DNA from: Siderastrea radians
Lineage: Eukaryota > Cnidaria > Anthozoa > Scleractinia > Rhizangiidae
Assembly: GCA_964017195.1 (NCBI GenBank)
Contig: OZ024895.1
Span: forward strand, 31,555,375 to 31,619,374
DNA length: 64,000 nt
Reading direction: 5' to 3'
Shown one piece after another: positions 26,748-38,160 of the stretch. The notes under the pieces were generated by a model that was not told the origin of the DNA, ran no database searches, and was given only the letters and a program-made list of their open reading frames with translations. The position numbers and the translations under genes were made by a program. Numbering within the stretch: position 1 is the stretch's first letter; each line of letters opens with the position of its first letter.

Positions 26748-29700
26748 TCGCCAGAGTAAACACAGAAACACAAAGCAAAACAACATGACAGCAGTTTTAT
26801 GAGTTTTTGTTTCATTTCCGTCAGTTTTAAAAAGCCTTAGTTTGAGCTTTAGTTTTGCCCGTTTGATAAACCGATACAACTATAATAAATGCACAGCCCA
26901 CCGTACAAACAGAGGATGGTAGGCCTGGTTTGATATCATGAAGTCTTCATAGAGTTGCCGTAATTATTCATATCATCGCACTGCAGCTCTATAACTGAAG
27001 ACATCATCACCTCAAATTTGCATTCGAACCTTACAATGCTCTCATGAAGACAGCGAAACGTTTCTGGATCAATGTATTCATTTTGTCTGAAAGTACGAAT
27101 GGGGGGAGACATGTACGAGCATCGAGCGCATTATTCCACTTTGTTTTTCGCCTCACTTGTGAGCTTATAGAGCCGAAAAGATGACTGTTTTGCAGCTATA
27201 ACATACTAGTACGCTACTTTCTCGCATCGCCAATTTAGTCAATTTAGGGTCAAAATTTGCAGTCTGGTGTAAATGAAAGCTTAGCCGTGTCGTTTACTCA
27301 GAAAAATGAGAGCCACAAACGAAGAAATTACCTAGAAAACAAAAGTCGTTGTATCACTTTTCACACCGTTATAAATTGGGATACCCCGTGAGCAGTGTTT
27401 CCTGTGAAAAAAGGATAAATGGAATGAAATCATTTCCAACGTTTGTTTACGAGATCACTGTCGAGTAGTTTCAGCCTTCAAGCTTTTAAGCACCAGCAGA
27501 TAAATATCCTGGTTTTGTTACATCTTTCCACTTTGTTAACTCCAATCTGCTGGCGAATTTCTCGTAAAAAAAATTTTTTTACGTGAATACTTTTCTCCCA
27601 AATCTAATGAGAGTGTTTTCCTTAGCGTGGGCCAAGGGATAAAGATGCCTTACACTCTTGTTTTTTTATAAGAACCTTCTTTATAGGAACGTCGAGGCTG
27701 GAATTGGCCAAAATTTTTAGAGCATGCCAAGAACATACCCAGGCTGAGATTTTGTTCAGAATGTCTTTGTCTTGTCTTCATATTTGTAGAATAAGCTATG
27801 TGGAAATAAAATTAAGTGTAATAATTTGGTCAGAGTATGTTACCGCCTTTTTGAGCCCCAAATGCTAGAATTTTTGTGATGTCGCAAAACAAGAAAACAC
27901 GTATAACTTTTAAGAAATTGGTAGAGCTTTGACCTATTTGTTCTTTCTTTCATTCAGAACTATGATTTATGAAATGTTGTTCAATTAATCTTAAGAACAT
28001 TGTTAAGAACGTCTGAGGCTCAAATCGCCAAAAAAAAATAAGAACATTCATTCCCGGTTCAGCCTCAGCTTAAAAATTAGACGTTCTTATAAAAAAAAAG
28101 AGTGTATTTATTTTCACTCATCTACTACGTATTTTCTCTCTATTGAAACGTTACGCCGTATAATAAAAAAAGAAAAACAACAAGAAACGATTTGTCGCTG
28201 AAACTTCCAGAAGCAAAGACGCTGTTTATTTGTTTTCCAGGGACAGACACAAACTTTAGCAGGTGTTTCGGAACAACAGGCTGGTTGTTAAATTTCGGTT
28301 ATAATGTTATTTTTTTGGTATTATTTATTTCCACCATAACTCGGCAAGGACAACGTCGCAGCACTTCTAAGCATTTCTACGAATCTGCCGAAGGCTGGTA
28401 TTTTCAACAGCAGTTCACATCCTTTTAGCTAGAGAGATAGCTATCATTTAAATAGTCACACTTAAGGATTGTTTTCACGGACTCAAAAGTTAGTGCCACA
28501 TCGGAAGATTTGAGCCGGGTTTGACTATGGAACAAGGCTAAGGCCGGAAGAAAAGCATCCTTACCGGTAAGGTTTTTTGAAGGCATTGTAGCAACTTGTT
28601 TTCTGCTAAATGGGCAATAATTTTAGACGAAAGGTCAGCAGAATGTGGTGTGATTTCGAGTTGTGGGAAGTATTCAAATTTCCGAAGGATATTAATGATT
28701 CGCACCGTCAATGTGTGCTAATTAACATGTGAACGGAAATCTTTCTTCATTTGATTCGGATATCATGTCTAATGTAATCTTGCTATTCGATTTCAATTCA
28801 CGCGAAGTACAGAAACTACAATACAAATAGTAGTTCTTTCGCGTCACGTTAGCTTGCGAAACGGCCCCGGTTCAGTTAGGTTTTCGCTAGTCTGGAGTTT
28901 CAGCACAGCGAGCCCGCACAAACTGACGACCCGGCGTTTAATAGTAGTTCCAAAATGTAAAGAAATGTTTGGAAATATCGAAACGTCGCCATGAAAATGA
29001 AATATTGGTATGTGTAATCAGATGGTGACGAGTGAAATTAGCCTAAAGGCTCGGGAAATAATTAGAATTGAGACAAAACGCTCACAATCCTTGTCGGCTC
29101 CTTCTTGCTTACGTACGGAGGCAAAAAACCGCCCGACTACTTCATCCAGGGTTTATGTCAGGGTTTTTCTCAAGGCCATTTTCGTCGTACCACTTCTTCA
29201 AAACTTCCTGGAACGTCTTTTATGCCGTATTAATTTTCATCCAGACGCCCTCTCGGTACTGAGCTCTAGGAAACGTTGCCATAGCAGTTTTATAATTTCA
29301 CATATGAAATTATAAATTAAAATTTCGCGCTGAAATTTCGCGCCGAAATTAAGGGGTAATTTGTCACTTAAAATATTATGAGGAAGGATAACACTTGAGT
29401 TCAAAATACATCAGTTGAGTCATCTCAGTCGTTGTCGTTCTTGTGACTCTAGACGGCCATTTTTTCCACAGTATACTCTTACACTGCCTATTAGGACGAC
29501 AAAACAGACGCCTTTTACCTTCGCAGGCTAGACAACACAACGACTGAGGTCGTCTTGTGGTTTCAGATTCTTTGACGTGTTAATTAACGGTTTCGATTTT
29601 TTATTTACCTGTTTGCACTCCTGGGTTGCACTGGAAGAACACAGAATAATGTTTTGAAGTTTTTCACACAAGCAACGCAAGGACCATCATAAGTGTTATA

Positions 29701-29876
29701 GCTTGCGATTAACCCTCGGCTACATGATTGATTTTTGTGCGCAAGGCCAAGTCAATGGGTCGAAACTGGGTTTCACACATTACACGACGCTGGGTTTCGC
29801 GGCCTGCGAGCAGTCGTTATTTCCTATAGTGGGCTATACGGGGAGGCTCCGCCCGAAAGGGCTGCCTTTTTAAATA

Positions 29877-30000
29877 GACTGCAAGGTTGATCGTACTACG
29901 TGAAAAGTAGACTTTGCAAGACACCCACACGACTAGAACCGATACAGGAGGATTGCAACCGCGGACAGCTGTTTCACGTAGTACGATCAGCCTTGCAGTC
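29877..30000. mobile_element. Fold-back MITE with 29-bp inverted arms
   Basis: GACTGCAAGGTTGATCGTAC at 29877 and its near-exact complement ending at 30000 form arms of 29 bp with a single mismatch around a 66-bp middle. There is no coding capacity. It could form a strong hairpin as RNA or single-stranded DNA. Confidence 0.75.
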
Positions 30001-30795
30001 TTGTTTGCTATTTCATTTTATTTGCTGATCAGATCTCTCAGTAGATCCTACGAATTACAGCATTATCGTTTGCGGTCCCTTGCTGTTTTAGTCTCGCCTT
30101 TTTAAAGCTCGCTGTAACAACTAAAAGGTAGGGAGAATTGTCATTTCGGTATACGAACGGGTCAAAATTCCGCTGCAAAGTGGAAGAGATGGCGGCTAAG
30201 GCTAAGTATATGAAATAACCTGAGTATCAGGCCCTCCCTGGGGAGAGAAAAAAGGGGCCTGATGGGTTATATATGAAAGGGTCTCAAATTTTGACAGAAA
30301 CGACAACGCAAAACACATATAAGCTTGCACTCTTTGAGCAGCTGAACCAGAACGACTGAAATTCTATTATTTTGGCTTATCCTTGAGGTATAAGAAAGGG
30401 ACGCAATTTTTTTTCTAGGTATATGAAAGGGGACCATAAAAGGTAAAAGTTAGTACATTGAAGGGTAAGGGTCTGAAACTCCAGGCGGGGCCTCCCCGTA
30501 TAAAACCTTGTGTCCCCCCTTCCCCCTTGCGTCTACGGTTCAGTGACTGTTTAAAAATAGTTTTCTGTTTGTATTTACTCTATCTACAATTTCAGTCGGT
30601 GATTGATGAAACAAAAGACAAATCTTGACACTAATACCTGCTCCATTCAAACTGACAGATTCATGATTGATTTGTTGCAGATTATTTTTCCGACCGATAA
30701 GCGATATCTCCAAACTCAGGGGTCAACCAGAAAGAAACGCCCACTAATTTGTGACGCTGGGGTTAGCAGCAGGCGTTTGCAAGAACAACGTGAAA

Positions 30796-33700
30796 ATGTG
30801 GTATAAAATCGCGTTCTTTCTCTTTTTCTTGGCGGTGATTGCGCCTTTTCTTGTCTCCGCTGCTGTTGACCAAGCGGAGGAGGATAAAGCGCTAGCATTT
30901 CTGAAAGAGTTTAATAACAAGACGCGGATCGAGGACAACAAGTCAACAGTTGCTTCATGGAATTACGCAACGAACATCACCAAATACAACAGCGAGCTGA
31001 AGACCAACGCCAGCCTCGCATTTTCAGCATTTTACAAGCAGATGCGATTGAACGCGTCAAAGTTCGACGTTGATAAGCTGTCTGAGGACACCAAACGTCA
31101 AATCAAGTTTATCACTTCCTCAGCGACGCCCAAGGATGAAGCTGTGCTTAGAAAAGCCACCGAGTTAGAATCAACCATGGAGGGAATCTACAGTACTGGT
31201 AAAGTCAAGGATGAGGATGGTAAAATGCTAGAACTGGACCCTGATCTATACGGCATATTATCAACATCTCGTGTTTACGACAGGCTTCTATTCGCGTGGA
31301 AAGGTTGGCGAGATGCGGTTGGCCCGAGGCTACGATCCCTCTACAAGCAGTTCGTGGAGCTGAAAAACCAGGGTGCTAGGGATCACGGATGGGAGGATAT
31401 CGGAGAGTACTGGCGTTCATGGTACGAAGTTGACGATTTGGAAGGCATGGTTGAAGGTTTCTGGAACGAGCTGAAACCGCTTTATCAGGAGCTTCACGCA
31501 TATGTGAGGTACAAGCTTAGCTTGAAGTACAGACAGATGTCTAAGACAGGTCCCATCCCCGCGCACCTTCTAGGCAACATGTGGGCGCAATCGTGGGTGA
31601 ATATTTACGATCTCGTGGAACCTTACAAAAACAAGCCTAGTTTAGATGTGACGGCTAACATGAAAAAGCAAGGATACGACGCGCTGCGAATGGCCGAACT
31701 CGCCGAGTCATTTTTCACATCGATTGGCCTCAAGGCACTCCCAAAATCATTCTACAAGAACTCCATGATTACCAAGCCTAAAGACAGGGATGTGATATGT
31801 CACGCATCGGCCTGGGATTTCGCCATCAACCGGGACGTCAGGTGAGCTCAACTGACTTCCTTGTATCGCTTTTACTAGCTGCACTGAGAATTCAGTGATT
31901 TTTTAACAGAGTATCCCACAAAGTACGCCAGGCAATGCTATATATGTTTCGTTACTGATCTTGTTCCTCCATGGCCATGAGTGTTAAATTGACGGGAGCT
32001 ACTCTTCGCAATTTTATGCCACCAAATATTGGAGATCGAACTCCATTTCAGGCAGAAGTACTATACTGAATCTTTCACACCCTTTTTCAGACCCTCCCAA
32101 AAATCTGTTCCCTTTCGCAGGGCGATTAAAAACAGCAAAATGTCAGTATACACTATCTGATTTCGGAAAAAGGCAAAACATGCTCAAGACAAATCTATAA
32201 AATTCTGTTTCAGACAAGAGGGCAAAATACGCTCATTTTTTCATAGAAACAGTCCAAAACTGTACGGGGGTACGCTTATCCAGGCGGTTTTAGCGACTGA
32301 AAAATTTTAAGAAGCTCACGCTAGCTGGGGGACCTCGAGGGCAAGGAGAATTAAAAGCAGTTTGTTGTCAGCGGTGCTTCGAAACATAAACTGCCAAGAC
32401 TGTAAACAGTGATACAGTGGAATTTCGATATTTCGAACCTCGAAAAGGGAAATGGAAATTGGTTCGAGAAATCGGGAGTTCGAAAAACCAAGCATTCGAA
32501 AAATCGGCGGGGTAAAATTACAGTGTTTGACTGAAACAAATCCAAGGGAAACGACTTTTGGTTCGAAGAATCGGGAGTTTCGAATAATCGAGTATTCGAA
32601 AATCGGGATTCCACTGTAGTTTCAAATGGTTGACATCTCGTATTACATTTTTAAAATGTGTCATTTTCCACCCATTTTTTTAGAAACCATTAAGACCAGC
32701 TCCGCGTGGCTATCACCTAGGCCGGGAAATAACCAAAAATGGAATTTCGCCAAACTTGGCAAGAATGATGCCCTTGGGGCACTAGTTACAAAAATATTAG
32801 TATAAGCTCGATCGGGCTTGAGGTCTTCGCGTACGGGTCTACTTACTTAGCTAGTATGAACCCACCTATTATGTATACCCATATCATATCAACTGTTGTC
32901 ATGTTTGGCATGACCCTTGATCTGTAATCAGCCTTTTATCATATCCTGTCTGATTGCTGTCTCACTGATGTTTAGACGTTCTGTGGCAAACACAACAGAA
33001 GAAACAAATAAACCACGACCCTGTACAAATTGCCATTGTTTGATAGTATAAATAATGAACAATTTTTAAATCTCCTAGGGTCATCACAGGTAGTCCAAGC
33101 TCTACGAGTTTGACTTTGTAATGTCTACACTAGCGTCATGTAATTTGCGCGTCACGGTAACTATTGCATAATAGCGCAAATTATAAGGTTTTGTATCGCG
33201 GAAAAAAATCCAGTCTACTGGAAGGCAAAATTGCGCTTGACTTAGATCCTGATAGACGTGCGTGAGAAACTGTTTCTTCTGTCTCCCACTTTCTAGGATC
33301 GATGCCACCTGCGATTTCTAATCTTCTTAACTCTTAGTTAAATACTTTTAACCAGACAAAAGTTTTGTGGATAAAAGAAAAGCATCCCAGGAACCACATG
33401 AGAATATTGCGCACCAGTCATAGTTAGAAGAAAACTTCACGCGAGTGCGTGGTCAAGCTTCTGTGTGGAGAGCGTCTCTCGCGCGCGTTTTGCTTATCGA
33501 CTTCCCTCGAGAAAAAAAGTATACCGTTCGCGTTGTTTACTTCACTCGTTCTCCTTTTCACTTCTTTATGGAGATATTAAAGCTGGAGTGGGCATAGACT
33601 ACGCACATTCCTTCTTTTATGGCTATTGAGATAGTGACACGAGTAGCAGTGCGCGTGAAATTCGTGCGCCTCTAAAAGATACCCTACGTAGGAAGGGTTA

Positions 33701-36247
33701 GGGGAACGAGAACGCTGGAGGCTACGGACAAGCCTAGCCCCCAGTCCCCGATGGCCTTAACATACGCGAAGAAACCTATTAGTTTTTCTACTTTTACTAT
33801 TTTATTGTCACTTTTAAACTTAGCATATTTTAAATTTTTTATTTTACACTGTTTACATATTTCCTGTATTTAGTTTTACGTATTTCCGGTATTTCGTAAG
33901 ATTCCATTATCACCATATAAATTTAAACATAGCCAATGTAAACTCCATTGTACCTGAAGAAGGCTGGTTTGGTCAGCCGAAATATAGTACAAAACTAATT
34001 CTCTTATTCTACGTTGTATCGGTCTCTGCTTTTCAATTGCCATTTTTCTCCCGCGTTCTCGCTCCCTTAGCCCTTCCTCGTTATTCTTATTTTTCTTCAC
34101 CTGAAGGCTCCGAAAAAATAATATATTAAAAATGACTCGTAAAAATCCGTATTGAACATGTACAACTTTTGCGCTGAGTAACAATGTACTGTTTTTTCCT
34201 TTCAGAATCAAACAGTGTACCAACATCAACCACAATGACTTGGTAACCACCCACCACGAGCTGGGTCATATTCAGTATTACCTACAGTACTGGGACCAGC
34301 CGTATGAGTACCGCACTGGCGCCAACCCAGGATTCCATGAGGCCGTTGGCGATACCATGTCACTATCCGTTGATACACCACAGCACTTGAAAAACATTGG
34401 TCTGTTAGAGGAATTCAGCAATGACACTGGTATGGAAATGGCAGGGCGGGGGTTGTCTACTTGTATATTATTGCTAAGAACAGTATTTTCCTTGCATGGG
34501 GTATGGCGGAGTAGACACCAGCTTATTATTTTAAGAACTGGAAATCAGAGAAATAACTCTATAGTATTAGTTTGAGTGGATAAGAGAACCCATTTAGCTT
34601 CCTACCGACCGTTGCCCTATTGAAAATGATAACTACTCTCAAAGTCAAGGAATTTTTTTGGTGATTGATAGAATTTCAGACAAAAAAGGGTAGTGATTTG
34701 TAATCTAGTTAAACTGGATAAAAATGTTAACTTAGAACCTTTATGTTATGTCCTAAGAATCTGACATAAACGCCTTGATGAAGATGGCGCTTCGTAAGAT
34801 CGCGTTCCTGCCGTTCGGTTTTCTGATCGACCAGTGGCGATGGAAGGTTTTCAAAGGAGACATCACTGACGAAAACTATAATACTGAGTGGTGGAAACTG
34901 AGGACAAAGTACCAGGGAATAAAGCCAGCTGTGGAGCGCTCAGAAGAAGACTTTGATCCTGGATGCAAGTACCATATCCCTGCCAATACGCCATATATCA
35001 GGTATGAGAGCTGTTTGGTAGAATTCAGTGATCGTGTCGTGAAACTGTTGGGTGAGATCACGTTTTGGAATCAGAGATCAGCATCCCTTTCTTCCCTCTG
35101 AAAATAAAGTATTCGTTTTTACTGAATCATATTATTTTCTTTCTTTTAGGTACTTCATGAGCTACGTACTGCAGTTCCAGTTCCACAAGGCCGCTTGCAA
35201 GGCAGCCGGTTATACGGGACCTCTGCATACCTGTTCCATCTACAACTCCACAGCAGCAGGAAAGAAGATCGGGTAATGCTAAAATGAACAACTTATTGCA
35301 CAAAACTTTTCGATAAGTTTATTTTAGAGATCTTTCAACTACTGGGTAAACAGCTATCCAGCTGTCCATTGGGTAAACAGCTATCCAGGGAGCGCGCTGG
35401 TGTAGCGGTTAGCGCGTTGGACTTCAGATCTGAATGTCGGTGGTTCGAGGCCCAGTTCCTGCCATCGAGCCTTTTTCCTCAGACAATAAACTTTCACAGT
35501 CCACTTTGTCTCTCTCCACGCAGGTGTATAAGTGGGTACCAGCGACATACTGCTGGGGGTAACCCTGCGATGGACTAGCATCCCATCCAGGGGGAGTTGC
35601 AATACTCTCAGTCGCTTCATGCTACAGAAACCGGGGTAAGCTCCGGCCGTGCGGGCCTGCTTGGCTCGTGTGCAACTTTACCTTTTACCTACCAAACATG
35701 TACAGCTATACAGCGGATAAAATGTAAAATGGTATAACAAAAGATAATGCCCGTGACTGTAAGAGTACCCTCAAATATTACATTTTCCTTCGACGTTTTA
35801 CTTACCTAGGGGCTATGCTAGCCTAGGGCCTTGGACGCTATGCTGCGATGTACAAGCCTCCGGAAGAATGAATGTATTTGCTAAATATTTTATAAGTGGA
35901 GAAGTCGTATGTCTAGATATTTTTATCGTTATCACAAGTGTTATCAACTCTTTGGCTTCGTTTCTTCTAGTGATATGCTTCAGATGGGAAAGAGCAAGCC
36001 ATGGCCACAAGCACTCGAGAAGCTGACCGGAAGTCAAAAGCTCGATGTTGGAGCCTTGACCGAGTATTTCAAGCCTCTGCGTGATTGGATGGTGAAGCAG
36101 CGAAAGGAACTTGGGTACGCCGCACCGGGTTGGGGAGAGGACGACACTTCAGCAACTTCAGCACCGCCTACGGCTGGCGTTCCCTCGCTCGTTCCCGTCT
36201 TGTTTAACGTGTTTGCCTTGTTGTTCGTGCTAGCTGCGTTCTTTTAG
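30796..36247 (+). CDS. Angiotensin-converting enzyme-like peptidyl-dipeptidase, copy 2 (five exons)
   Basis: Second family M2 peptidase in tandem with the first. Exons are 30796-31841, 34206-34429, 34758-35001, 35150-35272 and 35971-36247, total 1914 nt (637 residues), in frame across all GT-AG junctions. I chose the ATG at 30796 because it starts a strong signal peptide ([16 protein letters not shown]). Exon 1-4 lengths equal those of copy 1 base for base, so catalytic residues fall at the same numbers: HELGH 366-370 and Glu394. HASAW, KYH and YIRY are intact, so it should be active. The C-terminal tail is shorter than in copy 1, with a Thr/Pro/Ala-rich linker and a final hydrophobic stretch that looks like a GPI-attachment signal. 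Intron 1 hosts a pogo-like MITE and intron 4 a SINE. Confidence 0.94.
32413..32618. mobile_element. Pogo/Tigger-like MITE
   Basis: Ends TACAGTGGAATTTCGAT (32413) and ATCGGGATTCCACTGTA (32618) form inverted repeats starting CAGTGGAA, the usual pogo/Tigger-type terminus, flanked by TA. The interior has repeated TTCGAA-type words. At 206 bp it is non-coding and lies in intron 1 of the second ACE gene. Confidence 0.82.
35388..35689 (+). repeat. tRNA-derived SINE
   Basis: The head has an A-box-like TAGCGGTTAGCGCG and a B box GGTTCGAGGCC spaced as in a tRNA, followed by a tRNA-unrelated body containing CTGCGATGGACTAGCATCCC, a word I associate with SINE/LINE tails in marine animals. A 17-bp direct repeat, GGGTAAACAGCTATCCA, occurs at 35344-35360 and immediately before the SINE at 35371-35387. 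It sits in intron 4 of the second ACE gene. Confidence 0.75.
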
Positions 36248-37143
36248 TAAACGCGTTTGTCAGTCGGGCTAGGTCACGATGTTTTAGTCATTCGAGTTAA
36301 ACAGCTGAATGTCTCTATCTTATTCACATGCAGCTATCACCCTGTAGCGATAGTTCTTATAAAATCCCATTTAAATCATTTCTCAGAGAAAAATAATGAT
36401 CTGTTTGAAAAAGGAAGCGCTTTCCTTTTATATGGAAAAACCCGTTGTTCCTTGAGAAATCAAGTGGAAAGGTCACTTTTTCAAAAAAGAAAAGAACAGC
36501 TTCAAAGCTAGTCCTCTTTTCCCCTTTTTACCGCAATCGGAAAATAACTGTACCATTTGCGTCATCACACTACTGCCATGCTCCTTGATGAAATACGTGG
36601 TTTGTTGTGAAAACCTCTTTTTCCCTACAAATAGAAAGCGTCCAGGTGTTCCAAACGTATTTTATACTCGTTTAGTGAGATCAACTATTCAACGTAACAA
36701 GAAAAAGATTTCGCTAGTGTTAACCAAGCTCTTACTTACACAAATTGGTCTGAACCTAACCTTAGTCTTCAAGAGCTATACTGAGAAATCAACTTAAAGT
36801 CAGTCGATGCAAGTGTTTCAACCTTTCCCAATAGGTGCAATAGTCCATTTCCGAGTTGCCTTAACCCTCTGTTTGAAAGAGAGGTCTCGTGCAAAACCAT
36901 TGATATGAAAATGAGTTTTATTTGCAAGTGAATGGAAACTAATATACACGTGAAAGGTTTTGCACTTCACCTCGTTTTAAAACAGAGGCGAAGGGCATCT
37001 CGGAAATGGCCTAACGCCGTGAGTGGTCCTGTATGCCTTTCTGTGTGCAGACTAGAACTTAGTTTTTTCGTTGTTGTCTCGTTGTCCGTGAGAAGCCTGA
37101 AGCGGGGTTCTCGCTGACGATGACATCATCGTTTACATCATCG

Positions 37144-37188
37144 CAACCTCGTCCCCAGGGTCCTATCTCTTCCTCCCGAACGAGGTTG
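37144..37188. mobile_element. 45-bp palindromic micro-element with 9-bp flanking duplication
   Basis: CAACCTCGTCCCCAGGG at the left and GAACGAGGTTG at the right are inverted copies. ACATCATCG flanks both sides (37135-37143 and 37189-37197). This is the smallest member of the CCTGGGAACGAGGTTG family in the window. The flanking 9-mer also occurs in part just upstream, so the duplication could be a local tandem repeat. Confidence 0.6.
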
Positions 37189-38086
37189 ACATCATCGCTG
37201 ATAGATCAGTTTTCTAAAATAAAGTGACCTAGCCGGCTTCTTTTAGTAGCCCGCGTTTAGCCACATCCAGTTGTTCAGAGAACACTTTAGTGTACTTTGA
37301 ACAGTACACACACTGTATACCGTACTTGATTGCTTTTTAGTTTGCGAAATAATTGAAACAAAATATAGATAACATACTTAAACATTTTGAAATCGTGTCT
37401 GTTGTCTGTTCAACCTCGTTTCGTTCGCCTCAGTTATACATTTTTCTCTAAAGACTACAAGTGGCTCTTCTTTTCGGTTGGGGGCAATCGAGAGAGAGAA
37501 ACAGCGAGAGAATCATCTGGTGGAAGGAAGGAAGGAATGAATAAATGCAGGATAAATGTCCACCGTGGTAAAGCGTCTGAGGCAGTTTTTTTCGTTTTAA
37601 TTCGTAAGATTTATTCACGATGCAGTCGAAACATGAGCAAGGATGTATAAATTAGTGGCTGAGTGTTAATATATATTAATTTCTCTCAAATAAACGAGTT
37701 TTTTTGCTATTTAAATGTTCAGTACCTGAGAGAAATTACCCTTAGAATTAATGGCGCCGACAAGTCTTTTCCCCGTTTTCAAACACCTAGAACTTTTTAA
37801 GTAAAGTTCGAAACATTTTAGTAAATCAACAGGATACTGGTACGGTGTCAGACTTTAAACAGTGAATAATTCCGATCTTTTACCTTTGAAGGACTTTTCT
37901 TATTTTTCTCGTTTGACCGCGGTGAAGGATAAATGAATGTTTATTTCCCATTAACCGCTATAAAAATGTCATGGGCTCCTGGATGCACAGACATGTTACA
38001 ATTTCAGTTTTTACCGAAGGAAGACTAGAGAGACCGCGGGCCCTCACGCCATAAAACTGGGGCCCGGCTAAACGGTATACAAAAAG

Positions 38087-38160
38087 CAACCTCGTTTCCA
38101 GGGCTATGGCTTTTCTCTTGTCAAATTAAAAAAAAGGGAAAATCCCTGGGAACGAGGTTG
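38087..38160. mobile_element. 74-bp palindromic MITE of the same family
   Basis: CAACCTCGTTTCCAGGG and CCCTGGGAACGAGGTTG bound an A-rich centre. Related single arms occur near 12255, 15297 and 17117. Non-coding. Confidence 0.65.

Larger units (their letters stand above)
14894..30795. other. Long spacer between the two ACE genes, no gene recognised
   Basis: About 16 kb of repeats and unique non-coding sequence. It includes a (GTT)n tract, a 482-bp inverted-repeat transposon, a LINE 3' coding remnant, a 1.76-kb element bounded by TATA-containing inverted repeats, a 124-bp fold-back element, and copies of the CCCTGGGAACGAGG palindromic repeat family near 15290 and 17117. Short frames at 19140-19391 and 24451-24807 look partly protein-like but have no family I can name and no supporting splice structure. 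Confidence 0.55.
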
